A DNA stretch of 64,000 nt from Pigmentiphaga aceris (GTDB taxonomy: Bacteria > Pseudomonadota > Gammaproteobacteria > Burkholderiales > Burkholderiaceae_B): positions 1,674,001-1,738,000 of the forward strand of contig NZ_CP043046.1 of the NCBI RefSeq assembly GCF_008119665.1, read 5' to 3'. Below, one piece after another: positions 36,646 to 47,210 of the stretch (positions within the stretch are counted from its first letter, which is position 1; each line of letters begins with the position of its first letter). Under the pieces are notes generated by a model, which saw only the letters and a list, made by a program, of their open reading frames with translations, made no database searches and was not told where the DNA came from. Made by a program: the position numbers and the translations under genes.

Positions 36646-37635
36646 ATGAACCGAGCGACCAAAATCGTGGCCGCTGTACTGGTGGCGCTGTCCCTGGGGC
36701 TGGCCGTGCTTGCCATCGTCCTGGGCCGGCAAAGCAGCCCGCCAGAGGTCGTGGTGGCTGCGCCGGTTGCGGACCCGGCACCGTCCTACCCGGTTGTGGT
36801 GGCCGACGCAGAATTGCCTGTGGGTCAGCCCATCGAAGCCAGGCAGTTGAAGGTGGTCAACCTGTCGATCTTCCCGCCGGGTACCAACGGCGATATCGAT
36901 GCTTTCGTCGGCAAGAAGCCGGTGCGCGCGATCCCGGTGGGCCGACCCATCTACGAGTCCGACCTGGGCGCAGCAAGCCCCTTGTCCTTTGCCATGACCG
37001 ACGGTGAGCGGGCCATTGCCTTGACGGTCGAGGAAATCGGCGGCGGCAGTGGTACCAGCAGCGGTGGTCCGAACCGGATCTCTGCGGGTGATTTCGTGGA
37101 TGTGTTCTTCTCGCTCAAAGACCAGAGCAATGTTGGTCGCAGCCAGGTGCGCCTGCTGCTGTCACGGGTCCGTGTGCTGGTGTACGGCTCGGGGGTGACC
37201 GACAACCTGGCAGTGGCACAGTCTGGCCCGGTCACGCGGCCGGCGGTGCTGGTGGTGCCGCTGCCCGATGTGCCGCGCCTGTTGCTGGCGACCCAGCATG
37301 GCCGTGTCGTGCTGGCGCTGCGCGCGCCGGGCGACGATGCCGTGGCCGACGTCAACCTGTTCCACCAGCCAGGGCCGGCCTTGGCGCCGCGTCCCGGTTT
37401 GAACGATGCCCAGCGTGCGTCGCTGCGTGAACCCAGCAACCAGGCCTACGCAGGCATGAGCCTGGGGGGGCTGGTCAACCTTACCGAAGAATCCGTTCCT
37501 GCATCGCCATCCCCTGTGCCGGTGCCGCCCGCCGTGTCTCCCGCATCGCCCACGCCGCGCCAAGCGCCGCGTGCGGCGCCGACACGTCAGGTCGAAATCA
37601 TTCGAGGAACGCAGACAGAGGTCGTGCCATTTTGA
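36646..37635 (+). CDS. rcpC: Flp pilus assembly protein RcpC/CpaB
   Basis: A 329-residue protein with an N-terminal membrane anchor (IVAAVLVALSLGLAVLAIVL), a SAF-type domain (about 48-115; VVVADAELPVGQPI) and the RcpC domain. RcpC sits in the periplasm next to the secretin RcpA. The last 45 residues are Pro/Ala/Ser-rich. An AGGTG site precedes ATG 36646. Its stop overlaps the TTG start of rcpA. Confidence 0.93.
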   Translation: MNRATKIVAAVLVALSLGLAVLAIVLGRQSSPPEVVVAAPVADPAPSYPVVVADAELPVGQPIEARQLKVVNLSIFPPGTNGDIDAFVGKKPVRAIPVGRPIYESDLGAASPLSFAMTDGERAIALTVEEIGGGSGTSSGGPNRISAGDFVDVFFSLKDQSNVGRSQVRLLLSRVRVLVYGSGVTDNLAVAQSGPVTRPAVLVVPLPDVPRLLLATQHGRVVLALRAPGDDAVADVNLFHQPGPALAPRPGLNDAQRASLREPSNQAYAGMSLGGLVNLTEESVPASPSPVPVPPAVSPASPTPRQAPRAAPTRQVEIIRGTQTEVVPF

Positions 37636-39011
37636 TCAGTCGCTTGGGGTTCCATGCGGGTGCGCGCGGGTCGTACCTGTTCATGTCAGGGGTGGTGGTA
37701 TGTGCGGTTGCCGTGGGCATCGCTGGGCAGGTGCGCGCCGCAGACGTGGCGCAGACGCTTAGCTTGGGGATACGCGACAACCATGAATTGGCGCTGGGTG
37801 CCGAACTTGAACGGGTGGCCATTGCCGATCCGGACATCGTTGATGTGCTGCTGCTCAAACCCGGGCCGCAACGCAAGGCAGGCGCGGTGTTGGTGGTCGG
37901 CAAGCAAGCCGGGACCACCACGGTGTCGCTGTGGACCAAGGGCGAGGCAAGTGCAAAGACCTATGTGGTGAAGGTGCTGGGCGAGCTGGCTGCGTTGCAG
38001 CCCCCGCCCGCCGGTGCGACGGTCGATGTGCGAGGTGGGCGGGCAGTGGTGCGCGGCAGTTTTTCCACCCTGGCCGAACACGAAAATTCCGTGATTGCGG
38101 CACGCGATTCGGTGGGCAAGGAAGGGGTGGTACTGGATACCTCCACGGTTGCCTCGGGTGGCGTGGTGCAGGTCGATGTGAAGGTCGTTGAATTCAGCAA
38201 GTCGGTCATGAAAGAAGCCGGCTTCAACCTGGTCAGCTCGCGTGACCGGGGCTTTGCGTTCGGTACCTATTCCCCGGGCAGGTATACGGGCGTGACCAGC
38301 AGCGGCGGGCTGCCGGCTGCCGGTGCCGCGATTGGCGAAGCGTTCAACCTGGTGTTCCTGAACGCCTCACGCAGCTTGTCGGTGAACCTCAGCCTGCTGG
38401 AAACCAATGGCTTGGCGCGTGTGCTGGCCGAGCCGTCCCTGGTGGCCTTGTCAGGGCAAAGCGCAAGTTTCCTGTCCGGTGGCGAATTGCCGGTGCCAAG
38501 CGCCGGTGCCTTGGGCACGACAAGTGTTGAGTACAAGCCATTCGGTATCGGCCTGACCTTGACACCCACCGTGTTGGGGCGCGATCGGATCGCGTTGAAA
38601 GTCGCCCCCGAGGCCAGCGACATCGACTGGGCCAACGGCGTGACGGTCAATGGATTGCAGATTCCCGGCATCAGCACGCGGCGTGCTGATACCACGGTGG
38701 AACTGGGTGACGGAGAGAGCTTTGTGATCGGTGGTCTGGTGTCGCGCACCACGGTGTCGAGTCTGGACAAGGTGCCGTTCCTGGGTGACCTGCCAATCAT
38801 CGGTGCCTTCTTCCGTGGCATGTCTTACTCGCAGAATGAAAAAGAGCTGGTGATCATCGTGACACCGCGTTTGGTCCAGCCCTTGGCACGTGGTGCCGCC
38901 TTGCCCTTGCCGGGCGAGTTGCAAGAAAAGCGCGATAGCCCGGGCAATGCCTGGGGCAGCTATTTAATGGGTATCTCCTCGGACGATGTACTGCCCGGCT
39001 TCTCGAAATAG
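37632..39011 (+). CDS. rcpA: Tad secretin RcpA/CpaC
   Basis: A 459-residue outer-membrane secretin, the channel for the Flp pilus. After an export signal ending VGIAGQVRAAD come the pilus-type N-terminal domain (about 35-112; IADPDIVDVLLL), a BON-like domain and the secretin core (LAEPSLVALSGQSASFLSGGE and SFVIGGLVS with PFLGDLPIIGAFFRG). TTG 37632 overlaps the rcpC stop and has GAGG upstream; ATG 37683 is a reasonable alternative with a shorter signal. No CpaD/RcpB gene follows. Confidence 0.94.
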   Translation: MISRLGFHAGARGSYLFMSGVVVCAVAVGIAGQVRAADVAQTLSLGIRDNHELALGAELERVAIADPDIVDVLLLKPGPQRKAGAVLVVGKQAGTTTVSLWTKGEASAKTYVVKVLGELAALQPPPAGATVDVRGGRAVVRGSFSTLAEHENSVIAARDSVGKEGVVLDTSTVASGGVVQVDVKVVEFSKSVMKEAGFNLVSSRDRGFAFGTYSPGRYTGVTSSGGLPAAGAAIGEAFNLVFLNASRSLSVNLSLLETNGLARVLAEPSLVALSGQSASFLSGGELPVPSAGALGTTSVEYKPFGIGLTLTPTVLGRDRIALKVAPEASDIDWANGVTVNGLQIPGISTRRADTTVELGDGESFVIGGLVSRTTVSSLDKVPFLGDLPIIGAFFRGMSYSQNEKELVIIVTPRLVQPLARGAALPLPGELQEKRDSPGNAWGSYLMGISSDDVLPGFSK

Positions 39012-39046
39012 AACCCAGTGTCCGCGGAATTTTGCAGGGAAAAAAC

Positions 39047-40324
39047 ATGAACGCTCGCAACCAGGAATTCTCCGGATCTACGGGATTGGACCAGTTTCTT
39101 TTTTGCTCTCAGGACACCGAAGCCGCCCGCCAGTTGGCGATCGGTCTGGAAGACCTGGGTGTGCTGGTGCAGGAACCAGGCTCGGCAGCCGACGTGGCCT
39201 TGCGGGTGGCAACGCTTGCGCCACGCCTGATCTTCGTGGACTTTGCGCGCGGTGGATCAGCTGAGCAGATCGCCGTCAGCGTCGATCTGGCGCAGGCCCT
39301 GACGCGCAATTCACCGGGCGTCCCGCTGATCGCAGTCGGCAACATGGCGCATCCGGGCGGTGCCATTGCCGCGATTCGGGCTGGCGTGCGTGAGTTCATC
39401 GACTTGTCGGCAGGCCCGGCCGAGGTACGCGGCGTGGTCGGCCGTGTGATCGAGACCGCCGCGCGTGAACCGGCCCCTGCGCCCGCTGCACGCGGCAAGC
39501 TGGTGGCCTTGCTGGGCGTGCGCGCCGGGGTGGGAACCAGCACGCTGGCGGTGCATCTGGGGGCTGCGGCCCATGCCTATTGTTCGCAGGCGCATCCGCC
39601 CACTACACCTGGTGAGACACGCAGCCGTGCCGCGCTGCTCGATCTGGGTCAACCGGTTGGCGATGGTCAGCTGTACCTGAACGTGGCCAGCGAATTCCAC
39701 TTTGCCGAGGCCGTGCGCAACCTGCGTCGTCTGGACGAAACCCTGGTTCGCTCGGCACTGGCACGCAGTTCGCATTGCGTCACCGTGGTGCCCTTGCCGC
39801 GTGACCTGGGCGAGATGCGCAGCGTGTCACTGAGCGATTCAATGGCCTTGATGGATCGCCTGCGCATGTATTTCGATGTGGTGTTTGCCGACGTGGGCGG
39901 GCTGTCCAACCCGGACTTCATCGACAACCTGGTCAACGGCGCGGACGAGGCCTGGCTGATTACCGATCAGAGTGTCGGGGCGCTGGTGTCCTTGGCCGAC
40001 CTGCTGCGTGAACTGGACACGCGTGGCATCCGTTCCGATCGCCTGCGCCTGATCGTGAACCGCTACGACGAGCGTTACGGCATGACGGCCGATCAGATAT
40101 CGGAACGTTTCGGGGTGCGCCTGCTGGTCACTTTGCCTGACCGCATCTTGCCCTTGATGAGCAGTACCAACCAAGGCAAGTTGCTGAGCGAAGTTGCCGA
40201 ACGTGACCCCTATGTGCGCGGCGTCAACTACCTGATCGACAAACTCGTGTCCACGCGCCAGCCCAAGAATGAAATGAATTGGGTCACCCGGTGGCTGCCG
40301 CAGAATAAGAAGGCCCATGTATGA
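39047..40324 (+). CDS. tadZ: Tad pilus polarity/localisation ATPase TadZ/CpaE
   Basis: A 425-residue MinD/ParA-like protein with an atypical receiver-like N-terminal domain (to about residue 125; LIFVDFARGGSAEQ) and a C-terminal ATPase. The deviant P-loop reads GVRAGVGTSTLAVHLG. TadZ places the pilus machine at the pole. AGGGA six bases before ATG 39047 fixes the start. It overlaps tadA by ATGA. Confidence 0.93.
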   Translation: MNARNQEFSGSTGLDQFLFCSQDTEAARQLAIGLEDLGVLVQEPGSAADVALRVATLAPRLIFVDFARGGSAEQIAVSVDLAQALTRNSPGVPLIAVGNMAHPGGAIAAIRAGVREFIDLSAGPAEVRGVVGRVIETAAREPAPAPAARGKLVALLGVRAGVGTSTLAVHLGAAAHAYCSQAHPPTTPGETRSRAALLDLGQPVGDGQLYLNVASEFHFAEAVRNLRRLDETLVRSALARSSHCVTVVPLPRDLGEMRSVSLSDSMALMDRLRMYFDVVFADVGGLSNPDFIDNLVNGADEAWLITDQSVGALVSLADLLRELDTRGIRSDRLRLIVNRYDERYGMTADQISERFGVRLLVTLPDRILPLMSSTNQGKLLSEVAERDPYVRGVNYLIDKLVSTRQPKNEMNWVTRWLPQNKKAHV

Positions 40325-41679
40325 GTCGCATGGTCGAGTTTGCCGACGATGGTGCGAACTTCGCCCAGACCCAGCGTTATCAGGACGTCAAGGCGGCCGC
40401 ACACGAACATCTGCTGTCCCGCATTGAAGAGCTGGGGGCGGAGTTCGGTCGCTGGTCGCGCACGGCAATCAACAAGTTTGTCGACCTGGAGGTTGACAGC
40501 TACATCCGCCTGCGCCGTGTCCCGATCAACGAAGGTGAAGTCCGGCAGATTGCCAGTGCACTTACCAAAGAGCTGGCAGGCCTCGGCCCGCTGGAAGATT
40601 TGCTGGGTGATGCCGAAGTCGAAGACATCTTGATCAACGGCTTCAACAACGTATTCGTGTCGCGCCGTGGCGTGTTGAAACGCGAGACCCTGCGCTTCTC
40701 GGACAACCAGCACCTGCTGCGCATCGTGCGCCGCATTCTTGCGCCGCTCGGGCGTCGTCTGGACGAATCCACGCCGATGGTCGATGCCCGGCTGCCTGAC
40801 GGCGGTCGTTTGAACGTGGTGATCGAGCCCTTGGCCGTCGATGGCCCGATGGTGTCGATACGTAAGTTCCGGCAAGACCCGCTCAAGCCCGCCGACATGG
40901 TGGCCCTGGGCAGCTTCGACGAAAACATCTACCGTTTGCTTGATTGCGCGGTGCGCGCACGTTGCAACATTCTGGTGTCTGGCGGTACCAGCTCGGGCAA
41001 GACCTCGTTGCTGAATGCGTTGGCTTTTTTTGTGCCTGAGAACGAGCGTGTGGTGACGGTTGAAGACACGGCCGAACTGTCGCTGAATCACCCGCATGTG
41101 GTCCGGCTCGAATCGCGGCAAGGGGGCTTCGACGGCTCGGGCATGGTGTCCATCCGCGACCTGATCCGCAACAGCTTGCGGATGCGTCCCGACCGGGTGG
41201 TGGTCGGTGAGGTCCGTGGCCCCGAAGTGATGGACATGCTGCAGGCCATGAACACTGGCCACGATGGATCGATGGCCACGATTCACGCAAATTCCGCCCG
41301 CGAATGCCTGTATCGGATCGAGATGCTGGCAGGCTTCGCCGGCTTTGCCGGCAGCGAAGACAGCCTGCGCCGCCAGATTGCCGGCGCATTGGATTTCATC
41401 GTGCAGATCGGCCGCCTGTCCAACGGTAAACGGCGCCTGTTGTCGGTGACCGAGATCACCGGCATGGCCGACAACATGATCGCCATCCAGGAGCTGTACC
41501 GGCACGAAACCCATACCGCGCCAGACGGCACCGAAAGTGATCGCTGGGTATCGCTCGGCATCTTGCCGCATTCCCCCAAGCTGCTGAAATATCGCGACGA
41601 ATTGCGGCCCCGTGTCGAGGTGCCGGAAGAGCCTGCGCCGGCACCGGCAAGCAACGGGTTCTGGGGGCGGTCGCGTTGA
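40321..41679 (+). CDS. tadA: Tad pilus secretion ATPase TadA/CpaF
   Basis: A 452-residue hexameric secretion ATPase of the VirB11/CpaF family, driving pilus extension and probably retraction. Walker A is [15 protein letters not shown] near 221; the Asp box and Walker B region reads [17 protein letters not shown]; the His box is [16 protein letters not shown]. Cytoplasmic, working with TadB/TadC. It is coupled to tadZ and lies 16 bases before tadB. Confidence 0.97.
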   Translation: MSRMVEFADDGANFAQTQRYQDVKAAAHEHLLSRIEELGAEFGRWSRTAINKFVDLEVDSYIRLRRVPINEGEVRQIASALTKELAGLGPLEDLLGDAEVEDILINGFNNVFVSRRGVLKRETLRFSDNQHLLRIVRRILAPLGRRLDESTPMVDARLPDGGRLNVVIEPLAVDGPMVSIRKFRQDPLKPADMVALGSFDENIYRLLDCAVRARCNILVSGGTSSGKTSLLNALAFFVPENERVVTVEDTAELSLNHPHVVRLESRQGGFDGSGMVSIRDLIRNSLRMRPDRVVVGEVRGPEVMDMLQAMNTGHDGSMATIHANSARECLYRIEMLAGFAGFAGSEDSLRRQIAGALDFIVQIGRLSNGKRRLLSVTEITGMADNMIAIQELYRHETHTAPDGTESDRWVSLGILPHSPKLLKYRDELRPRVEVPEEPAPAPASNGFWGRSR

Positions 41680-41695
41680 TGAACGGAGGTGCGTG

Positions 41696-42658
41696 ATGAC
41701 TCGCACATCGATGGGCTTGTGGTTGGGCGCGCTGTCGCTGCTATGCGTCGCAGCGGCGCTGATGTTGTGGCATGTCGCCAGCAATCGGGCGCGACGGCAG
41801 GCCACGTCTGCGTTCATCGATCATCAGCTGGAGCGCCATGCATCGCAAGCGCATGGGCACGCCCATGCACACGTGCCTGCCGATGCCCCGACCCCGGCCG
41901 CATCGGGCGCGCGCCCTCGCAGCGTGATACCCGGTTGGGATGCATTGCTGCTGAACGCCGGTGTGTTCCCGGACATGCGTCTGTACCTGTTGCTGGTGAT
42001 GCCGGCGGTTTGCATGGTGGTACTTGCACTGGGTTTTGCAGGCCCCTTGTCGGCAGGATTGGCGTTGTTTCTGTATTGCGTACTGGTGTATTTCCGCCTG
42101 TGGACGATGGGCCAGAAACGCTTGCGCAAGATGGCAGTGCAACTGCCCGGTTTTCTCGACAGCGTGGTGCGCCTGGTCACGATCGGCAGCAGTCTGGGGT
42201 CGGCATTTCAGTCTGCCGTGCCCAGCGCGGAAGAACCGCTGAAAAACGTATTGGAACGCGCCGCCCAGCTCAATCGCGCCGGCATGGAACTCGATACCGC
42301 CTTGCGCCAGGTGGCAAAGGTCTACAACTTTCCACCGCTTTACTTGATTGCGTCAGTGATTGGCATCGGCCTGCGTTTCGGCGGGCGCAGCGATCTGGTG
42401 CTGGACCGCATGGCGAACTTCATGCGCGATCTGGATCAGGCTCGGCAAGAGCTGATCGCCTTGTCTTCCGAGACGCGCATGTCTGCCTGGATACTCGGGT
42501 TGATGCCCCTGGGCGTGGCGTGTTTCATCGTGGTGTTCAACAACGACATGTTCATGAGCATGTGGGCCGATCCGAGCGGGCAGAACATGTTGCTGTCAGC
42601 AGTTGGTCTGCAACTGGTCGGCAGCTTCTGGCTGTATCGCCTGGCGAAAGGGGTTTGA
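41696..42658 (+). CDS. tadB: Tad inner-membrane platform protein TadB, with His-rich loop
   Basis: A 320-residue inner-membrane platform protein with a T2SSF domain (about 150-275; VQLPGFLDSVVRLV and RMANFMRDLDQARQEL) flanked by membrane segments. Unusually, residues 43-59 between the first and second segments carry six His (HASQAHGHAHAHVP). GGAGG upstream supports ATG 41696. It pairs with TadC. Confidence 0.93.
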   Translation: MTRTSMGLWLGALSLLCVAAALMLWHVASNRARRQATSAFIDHQLERHASQAHGHAHAHVPADAPTPAASGARPRSVIPGWDALLLNAGVFPDMRLYLLLVMPAVCMVVLALGFAGPLSAGLALFLYCVLVYFRLWTMGQKRLRKMAVQLPGFLDSVVRLVTIGSSLGSAFQSAVPSAEEPLKNVLERAAQLNRAGMELDTALRQVAKVYNFPPLYLIASVIGIGLRFGGRSDLVLDRMANFMRDLDQARQELIALSSETRMSAWILGLMPLGVACFIVVFNNDMFMSMWADPSGQNMLLSAVGLQLVGSFWLYRLAKGV

Positions 42659-42673
42659 CATGAGGGGTGTGAC

Positions 42674-43642
42674 ATGGTGAGCGCCTATGTGTTGTCCATC
42701 ATCTCGCTCTTGCTGCTGGCGCTCGCCGTAGGTCTGGCAGGCGGGTCGATGGTGTTGCGCGCCGCGCGTCAGCAACGCAGCCGGCAGTCCATCGACAAAC
42801 GCCTGAACCGGCGCGCCACGCCCGGTGCCTCGCGCAGCGACGACGAACCTGAAGAAGGTCCTGCCACCCGCCTGGGGCGCGCGCGTGCACGTGCGCTGCA
42901 ACTCGGCAAACAGTTGTCCAAGGGCCGGGTCGGCGAACTGCTGCTGACCGACGAAGAGCGGCAGTTGCTGACACAAAGCGGGTTCAACCGGGAGAACGAC
43001 CGGTCGATCTTCGCGTTGTCACGTGCCGGCTTGGCGCTGGGCCTGCCCATTGTGATCATGTTCGTGCTGTCCCTGGATGGACTGGGCGAATACGTGATGG
43101 CGGCGTTCTTTGGCCTGGCATTCGGTCTGATGCTGCCCAAGTGGTATCTGCGCCGTCGTGCTGCGCGCAGGCGCGTCCAGGCTGCCGATGAACTGCCCTT
43201 GCTGATCGACCTGATGCGCCTGCTGCAAGGGGTAGGGCTGTCCATCGATCAAAGCCTGCACATCATCGTTCAGGAGTTCAAGCATGTGCTGCCTATCCTG
43301 AGCGGAGAACTGGCGCTGGCAGCCGGGCAATACGCACGTGGCCGTACCCGCGAACAATCCTTGACCCGTGTGGCCACGCTCTACAACAACGACGACCTGG
43401 CTGCCTTGGTCGGCATGATCGTGCAGGTAGATCGCCACGGCGGAGCCGTGCAGGAACCCTTGCAACGCTTCGGCGAGCGGTTGCGCGAACAGCGCAAGCT
43501 GGACCTGAAAATGCGGGTGGGCAAGCTGACGGTGAAGATGACCGGCGTGATGGTCGTGACCCTGCTGCCTGCATTGATCGTGGTGACGGGGGGCGCAGGT
43601 TTCCTGGCCTTGTTCCGAGGCTTGTCGAAGATGGGTTTATGA
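42674..43642 (+). CDS. tadC: Tad inner-membrane platform protein TadC
   Basis: A 322-residue platform protein paralogous to TadB, with one T2SSF domain (about 175-295; LPLLIDLMRLLQGVGLSI) and membrane segments at both ends. It works with TadB to couple TadA to pilus assembly. Its stop overlaps the tadD start in ATGA. Confidence 0.93.
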   Translation: MVSAYVLSIISLLLLALAVGLAGGSMVLRAARQQRSRQSIDKRLNRRATPGASRSDDEPEEGPATRLGRARARALQLGKQLSKGRVGELLLTDEERQLLTQSGFNRENDRSIFALSRAGLALGLPIVIMFVLSLDGLGEYVMAAFFGLAFGLMLPKWYLRRRAARRRVQAADELPLLIDLMRLLQGVGLSIDQSLHIIVQEFKHVLPILSGELALAAGQYARGRTREQSLTRVATLYNNDDLAALVGMIVQVDRHGGAVQEPLQRFGERLREQRKLDLKMRVGKLTVKMTGVMVVTLLPALIVVTGGAGFLALFRGLSKMGL

Positions 43643-44640
43643 GTACACATCACATGATCGTTTTGCGTTCCTTGCCCGCGCGTACCGTCGGTGTCACCGC
43701 ACGCCGCATTGCGATGCTGTGTCTGGCGGGGCTGCTTACGGCTTGCGCCAGCGACAAGCCTGCGGGTTATGGCCTGGCACCGAATGGCCCGGTGCGCACC
43801 GATATTGCACCGGCTGCCGCGCTGGGCGACAAAACGCAGCCAGACACTCCCGGCATGTATCGTTCCTTGATCGAGCGCATGCAGGCGCAGGGCTTGTTCT
43901 TTGCCTCGCTTGCCCACATTGCGCAGTTCGAAAATCAGTTCGGTATCAGCCCCGAATCCATTCTTCTGCGTGCGCGTGCACAGCGGGAAACCGGGCAGCT
44001 TGATCAAAGCGCCGAGGCCTATCGCGGGCTGCTGGATACGCCGCTTGCGGCGCCTGCATGGCACGGCCTGGGCCTGATCGCTGGTGCCCGCAGCGACTAT
44101 GCCGGCGCAGCCAAGGCATTGGCCGAAGCCGCGCGTCGTGCACCGACCGACCCGATGGTGCTCAATGATTACGGTTATGCCTTGTTGCGTGCCGGGCAGC
44201 TCAGCGCCGCCAGATTGCCGTTTGCGCAGGCGGCCGAGCTGGATGCTGGCAACACCAAGATCATCGCCAACCTGGCGGTGTATTTGCGGGTCAATGGCGA
44301 GATCGGACGTGCCGATGCGGTGATGGAACGCGGGGCGCTTCCCCCCGCCACGCGTGCTGCTGTGCTTCGCTTGTCTGAGCGAATTCGCGCCGACATTGTG
44401 GCCCACAAGCCAGATGATTCCCTGGCAGCGCAGACATCGGATCGGGCGTCCACGGCTACCGTTACTGCCGCAACTACCGCGACCTCCAATGGCCCGGTGG
44501 TATCTCGCGTAGATGCCGACACATCGGCCATGCTGGTCTCCCGGCATTCGCCGATTGTCGCGGCCGGCATGGATTCGCCGCTGGTGTCTGCACGTCCTTC
44601 CCCATCTTCGCCCGAACGCGTTGGCACCGAGCCTCGCTAG
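43639..44640 (+). CDS. tadD: TPR lipoprotein TadD
   Basis: A 333-residue lipoprotein (lipobox LAGLLTAC, Cys 36) with tetratricopeptide repeats from about 85 to 230, such as QSAEAYRGLLDTPLAAPAW and MVLNDYGYALLRAGQLSAA. TadD is thought to help the secretin reach or fold in the outer membrane. The last 80 residues are Ser/Thr/Ala-rich and likely disordered. It is coupled to tadC by an ATGA overlap. Confidence 0.92.
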   Translation: MSTHHMIVLRSLPARTVGVTARRIAMLCLAGLLTACASDKPAGYGLAPNGPVRTDIAPAAALGDKTQPDTPGMYRSLIERMQAQGLFFASLAHIAQFENQFGISPESILLRARAQRETGQLDQSAEAYRGLLDTPLAAPAWHGLGLIAGARSDYAGAAKALAEAARRAPTDPMVLNDYGYALLRAGQLSAARLPFAQAAELDAGNTKIIANLAVYLRVNGEIGRADAVMERGALPPATRAAVLRLSERIRADIVAHKPDDSLAAQTSDRASTATVTAATTATSNGPVVSRVDADTSAMLVSRHSPIVAAGMDSPLVSARPSPSSPERVGTEPR

Positions 44641-44661
44641 GTCTGCGCCGGAGTCATCATC

Positions 44662-45033
44662 ATGCATCTCATCCCCAAACTCGCGCGTTCCCAGGTACCA
44701 GACGCCCAGGTGCGTTGCCGCCAGCTGCTGCTTGGCCTGGTGCTGAGCGGCACGGCCTGGCTTGCGCACGCCCAGCCCGCACCGCAGCCATCCACCGCGA
44801 TGACCGCCGCGCCGAATGTAGGTGCGGTTCCCTCGGCACCGGGCCGCGCACCCGTGGTGGGTGCTACGGCGCGTCACTTGCTGGAAGCGCAGTCCAGCGG
44901 ACGCATTGCCGCACCTGGCAAGCCCATGTCGGGGGCCACCGCATCTGCCAGCTGGAAGCGATACGTAGATACCTTCTCTCACCCCGTGCCCGAGTTCTTC
45001 GAGTCGCGGGTAGGCAAAAAAACGTCTGAGTGA
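44662..45033 (+). CDS. DUF3613 exported protein of the Tad locus
   Basis: A 123-residue protein with a signal peptide ending AWLAHAQ, a Pro/Ala-rich stretch, then the DUF3613 core: ATARHLLEAQSSGRIA, KPMSGATASASWKRYVDTF and HPVPEFFESRV. The family is found in Tad loci of betaproteobacteria and has no proven role. GGAG eight bases before ATG 44662 supports the start. It lies between tadD and tadG. Confidence 0.87.
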   Translation: MHLIPKLARSQVPDAQVRCRQLLLGLVLSGTAWLAHAQPAPQPSTAMTAAPNVGAVPSAPGRAPVVGATARHLLEAQSSGRIAAPGKPMSGATASASWKRYVDTFSHPVPEFFESRVGKKTSE

Positions 45034-45040
45034 GTCGATC

Positions 45041-47200
45041 ATGCGGCCCCGCCTGTCACGTGCACACATAGGTCCGGCCCGCCAGCGCGGCGCGATTGTC
45101 ATTGCGGCATCGATGGCTATCCTGGTCTGCATTGCGCTGCTGGCATCGGCCGACATCGGTTATCTGTTCTATATCAAGCGTGAGTTTCAGAAGAGTGCCG
45201 ATCTGGCTGCGTTGGCGGGCTCGCAGAAACTGCCCAACCCGTGCGCGTCTGGTGGCGCTGCGTCACCGACCTCGGCAGCCACCGCCAACGCGACTTCCAA
45301 CCTGAGCACGCATAATTTCTCGACGCCACCTGTGGTGACGGTCAACTGCGGCATCTGGTCCAGCCTGACGCCATCTTCCCCGGCGGGCAGTGAAGGCGGC
45401 CGATATTTCGTGATCGGCGGCACGCCCACCACCATCAACGCCGTGCAGGTCGTCATCACCGGCAGTGCACCGGCCATGATGCCCTTCATCGCCACCCGCA
45501 CCGTGCGCGCGAGCGCCGTGGCCATTCGTGACCAGCCCAGCGCGGTGATCTCCACCGGATCACAGCTTGCGTCGCTGCGGCTGGGTGGCTTGAATGCCGC
45601 CGTATTGGGACCCGATGGCGCGGCACGCATCACGCTGGATGGCCTGTTGGGCCGCCTGGGCATTCCGGTCGCAGCGGACATCGGCGTGGGCGAACTGAAC
45701 GCCTTGCTGGCGGCCAACAAGATCAGCGTGGGAACACTGATCGCTGCATCGGCCAGCGCGTTGCCAGCCAGCGGCGCAGCATTGTCCACCCAGCTTGGCG
45801 TGTTGCGGCAAGCGGTGGAAGCCAATGCAACGCTCAGCGCGGCCAAGGTGCAGTTGGGCGGGGCCAATTCGCCAGTCAGTCTGTTCACCGGTGTCGGATC
45901 GAGTGCGACACAGGACTCTGCTTCTTTGGCACGCGCGGCACTGCATACTGAATTGAAAGTGACCGATCTGGTGTCGGCTGCAATCGGCATTGCGTCATCC
46001 ACCAATGCCGTAGCCGTGCCCGGCCTCAACCTGGCTGGCATCAACGTTACCGCAGGCATCGTGTCACCGCCGTCTGTTGCCGCAGGCCCGGTGGGGACAA
46101 CGGCCAGACAGGCGCAGGTTCGTCTGTTTGTCGATATCGACTCCAGCACCATTCCCGTGGTGGGGCCAGTGGCGCTGGCACTCGAAACGCGGGTGCATCT
46201 GCCCTTGTTCATCGACGTCGCACGCGGCACCGCGCGCATCAACGCAATCTCTTGCTCCAGCGCACCGCGTACCGTGGATGTGCTGGTGAATCAGTCCATA
46301 CTTGGCGCTTGCGTCGGCAAGGTCGCAGATGCCACCCGTTTTTCGGCGCAAGGACTATGCGATGCCGCAACACCGACCGATCTGCAGCCCGAAGTGTTGC
46401 TCAAGCTGCTGGGGTCGAATCTGCTGACCACCAGCATTCGCACTGATGCGCTGACATCAACCGAACTCTTGCCCGGCATGGTGGCTGGCGAAACCCGCAG
46501 CAGCTCGAACAGCCTTCCGATTGGATCGACCATCTCCAATCTGATCGGCACGCTTACGGCCACCCTTGGTCGGCTGACCACCACCACACCGCCCCCAAGC
46601 AGTACCGCGAACCAGGTCGCTGTTGACAGCGCAAATCTCTATCTGGCCGCGACGCCCAAAGACGCCTTTGGGCGCTATCAGATCGATTCCTTGATTGGCC
46701 TGCTGCAAAACGGCAAAAGCGACGGGTCGCTGGCTGCACTTGGTACCTGGGACATGCCGGTGCCATATGCGTGCGGCCCGCTCAATCTGCTGACTTGCTA
46801 CAGCACCGGGTCGGTGTGGGCCTCGTTCAAGGCCACGGTGACAGGTGCGAGTACCGGTGTGCTCGGTGGTGTGCTGGGGACAGCCCTTGGCGGACTGGTC
46901 GTGAACAACTGTTATGGCCTGATCTCGTCGCTGCTGAACTACAACAACTGCATTGCCTCGAATCTGGTGTCGTACCTGCAGACCAAACCTGGGGGCGTTC
47001 TGCAACCACCGTCTTCAGGGGCGTGCAATACCTTGTTATGCACCGCGCTCAAACCGGTTACCGATGGGCTGACGTCGGTGTTGAACACCGTCGGCTCCAC
47101 GCTGGCCAGCACCTTGTCCAGCACCCTTGGCCTGTCGCTTGGCCAGACCAGCGTCACCGTTCAGGCCATTTCTTGCGGCAATGTCCGCATTGTTTATTAG
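45041..47200 (+). CDS. tadG: TadG-like pilus-associated protein, large
   Basis: A 719-residue TadG-type protein. [21 protein letters not shown] is the membrane anchor near the N-terminus, followed by [18 protein letters not shown], the usual Tad-G N-terminal region. The large exported part (DUF2134-like) is Ser/Ala/Thr-rich and has about a dozen Cys, most in the last third, fit for disulphides. I see no vWA metal site, unlike classical TadG. It probably forms a surface or periplasmic part of the apparatus. The activator gene follows 10 bases later. Confidence 0.86.
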   Translation: MRPRLSRAHIGPARQRGAIVIAASMAILVCIALLASADIGYLFYIKREFQKSADLAALAGSQKLPNPCASGGAASPTSAATANATSNLSTHNFSTPPVVTVNCGIWSSLTPSSPAGSEGGRYFVIGGTPTTINAVQVVITGSAPAMMPFIATRTVRASAVAIRDQPSAVISTGSQLASLRLGGLNAAVLGPDGAARITLDGLLGRLGIPVAADIGVGELNALLAANKISVGTLIAASASALPASGAALSTQLGVLRQAVEANATLSAAKVQLGGANSPVSLFTGVGSSATQDSASLARAALHTELKVTDLVSAAIGIASSTNAVAVPGLNLAGINVTAGIVSPPSVAAGPVGTTARQAQVRLFVDIDSSTIPVVGPVALALETRVHLPLFIDVARGTARINAISCSSAPRTVDVLVNQSILGACVGKVADATRFSAQGLCDAATPTDLQPEVLLKLLGSNLLTTSIRTDALTSTELLPGMVAGETRSSSNSLPIGSTISNLIGTLTATLGRLTTTTPPPSSTANQVAVDSANLYLAATPKDAFGRYQIDSLIGLLQNGKSDGSLAALGTWDMPVPYACGPLNLLTCYSTGSVWASFKATVTGASTGVLGGVLGTALGGLVVNNCYGLISSLLNYNNCIASNLVSYLQTKPGGVLQPPSSGACNTLLCTALKPVTDGLTSVLNTVGSTLASTLSSTLGLSLGQTSVTVQAISCGNVRIVY

Positions 47201-47210
47201 GCTCGACCGC

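Noticed and set aside
43381-45156. A 591-codon minus-strand frame across the end of tadC, tadD and the DUF3613 gene
   Set aside because: It runs against three recognised Tad genes and shows no domain.
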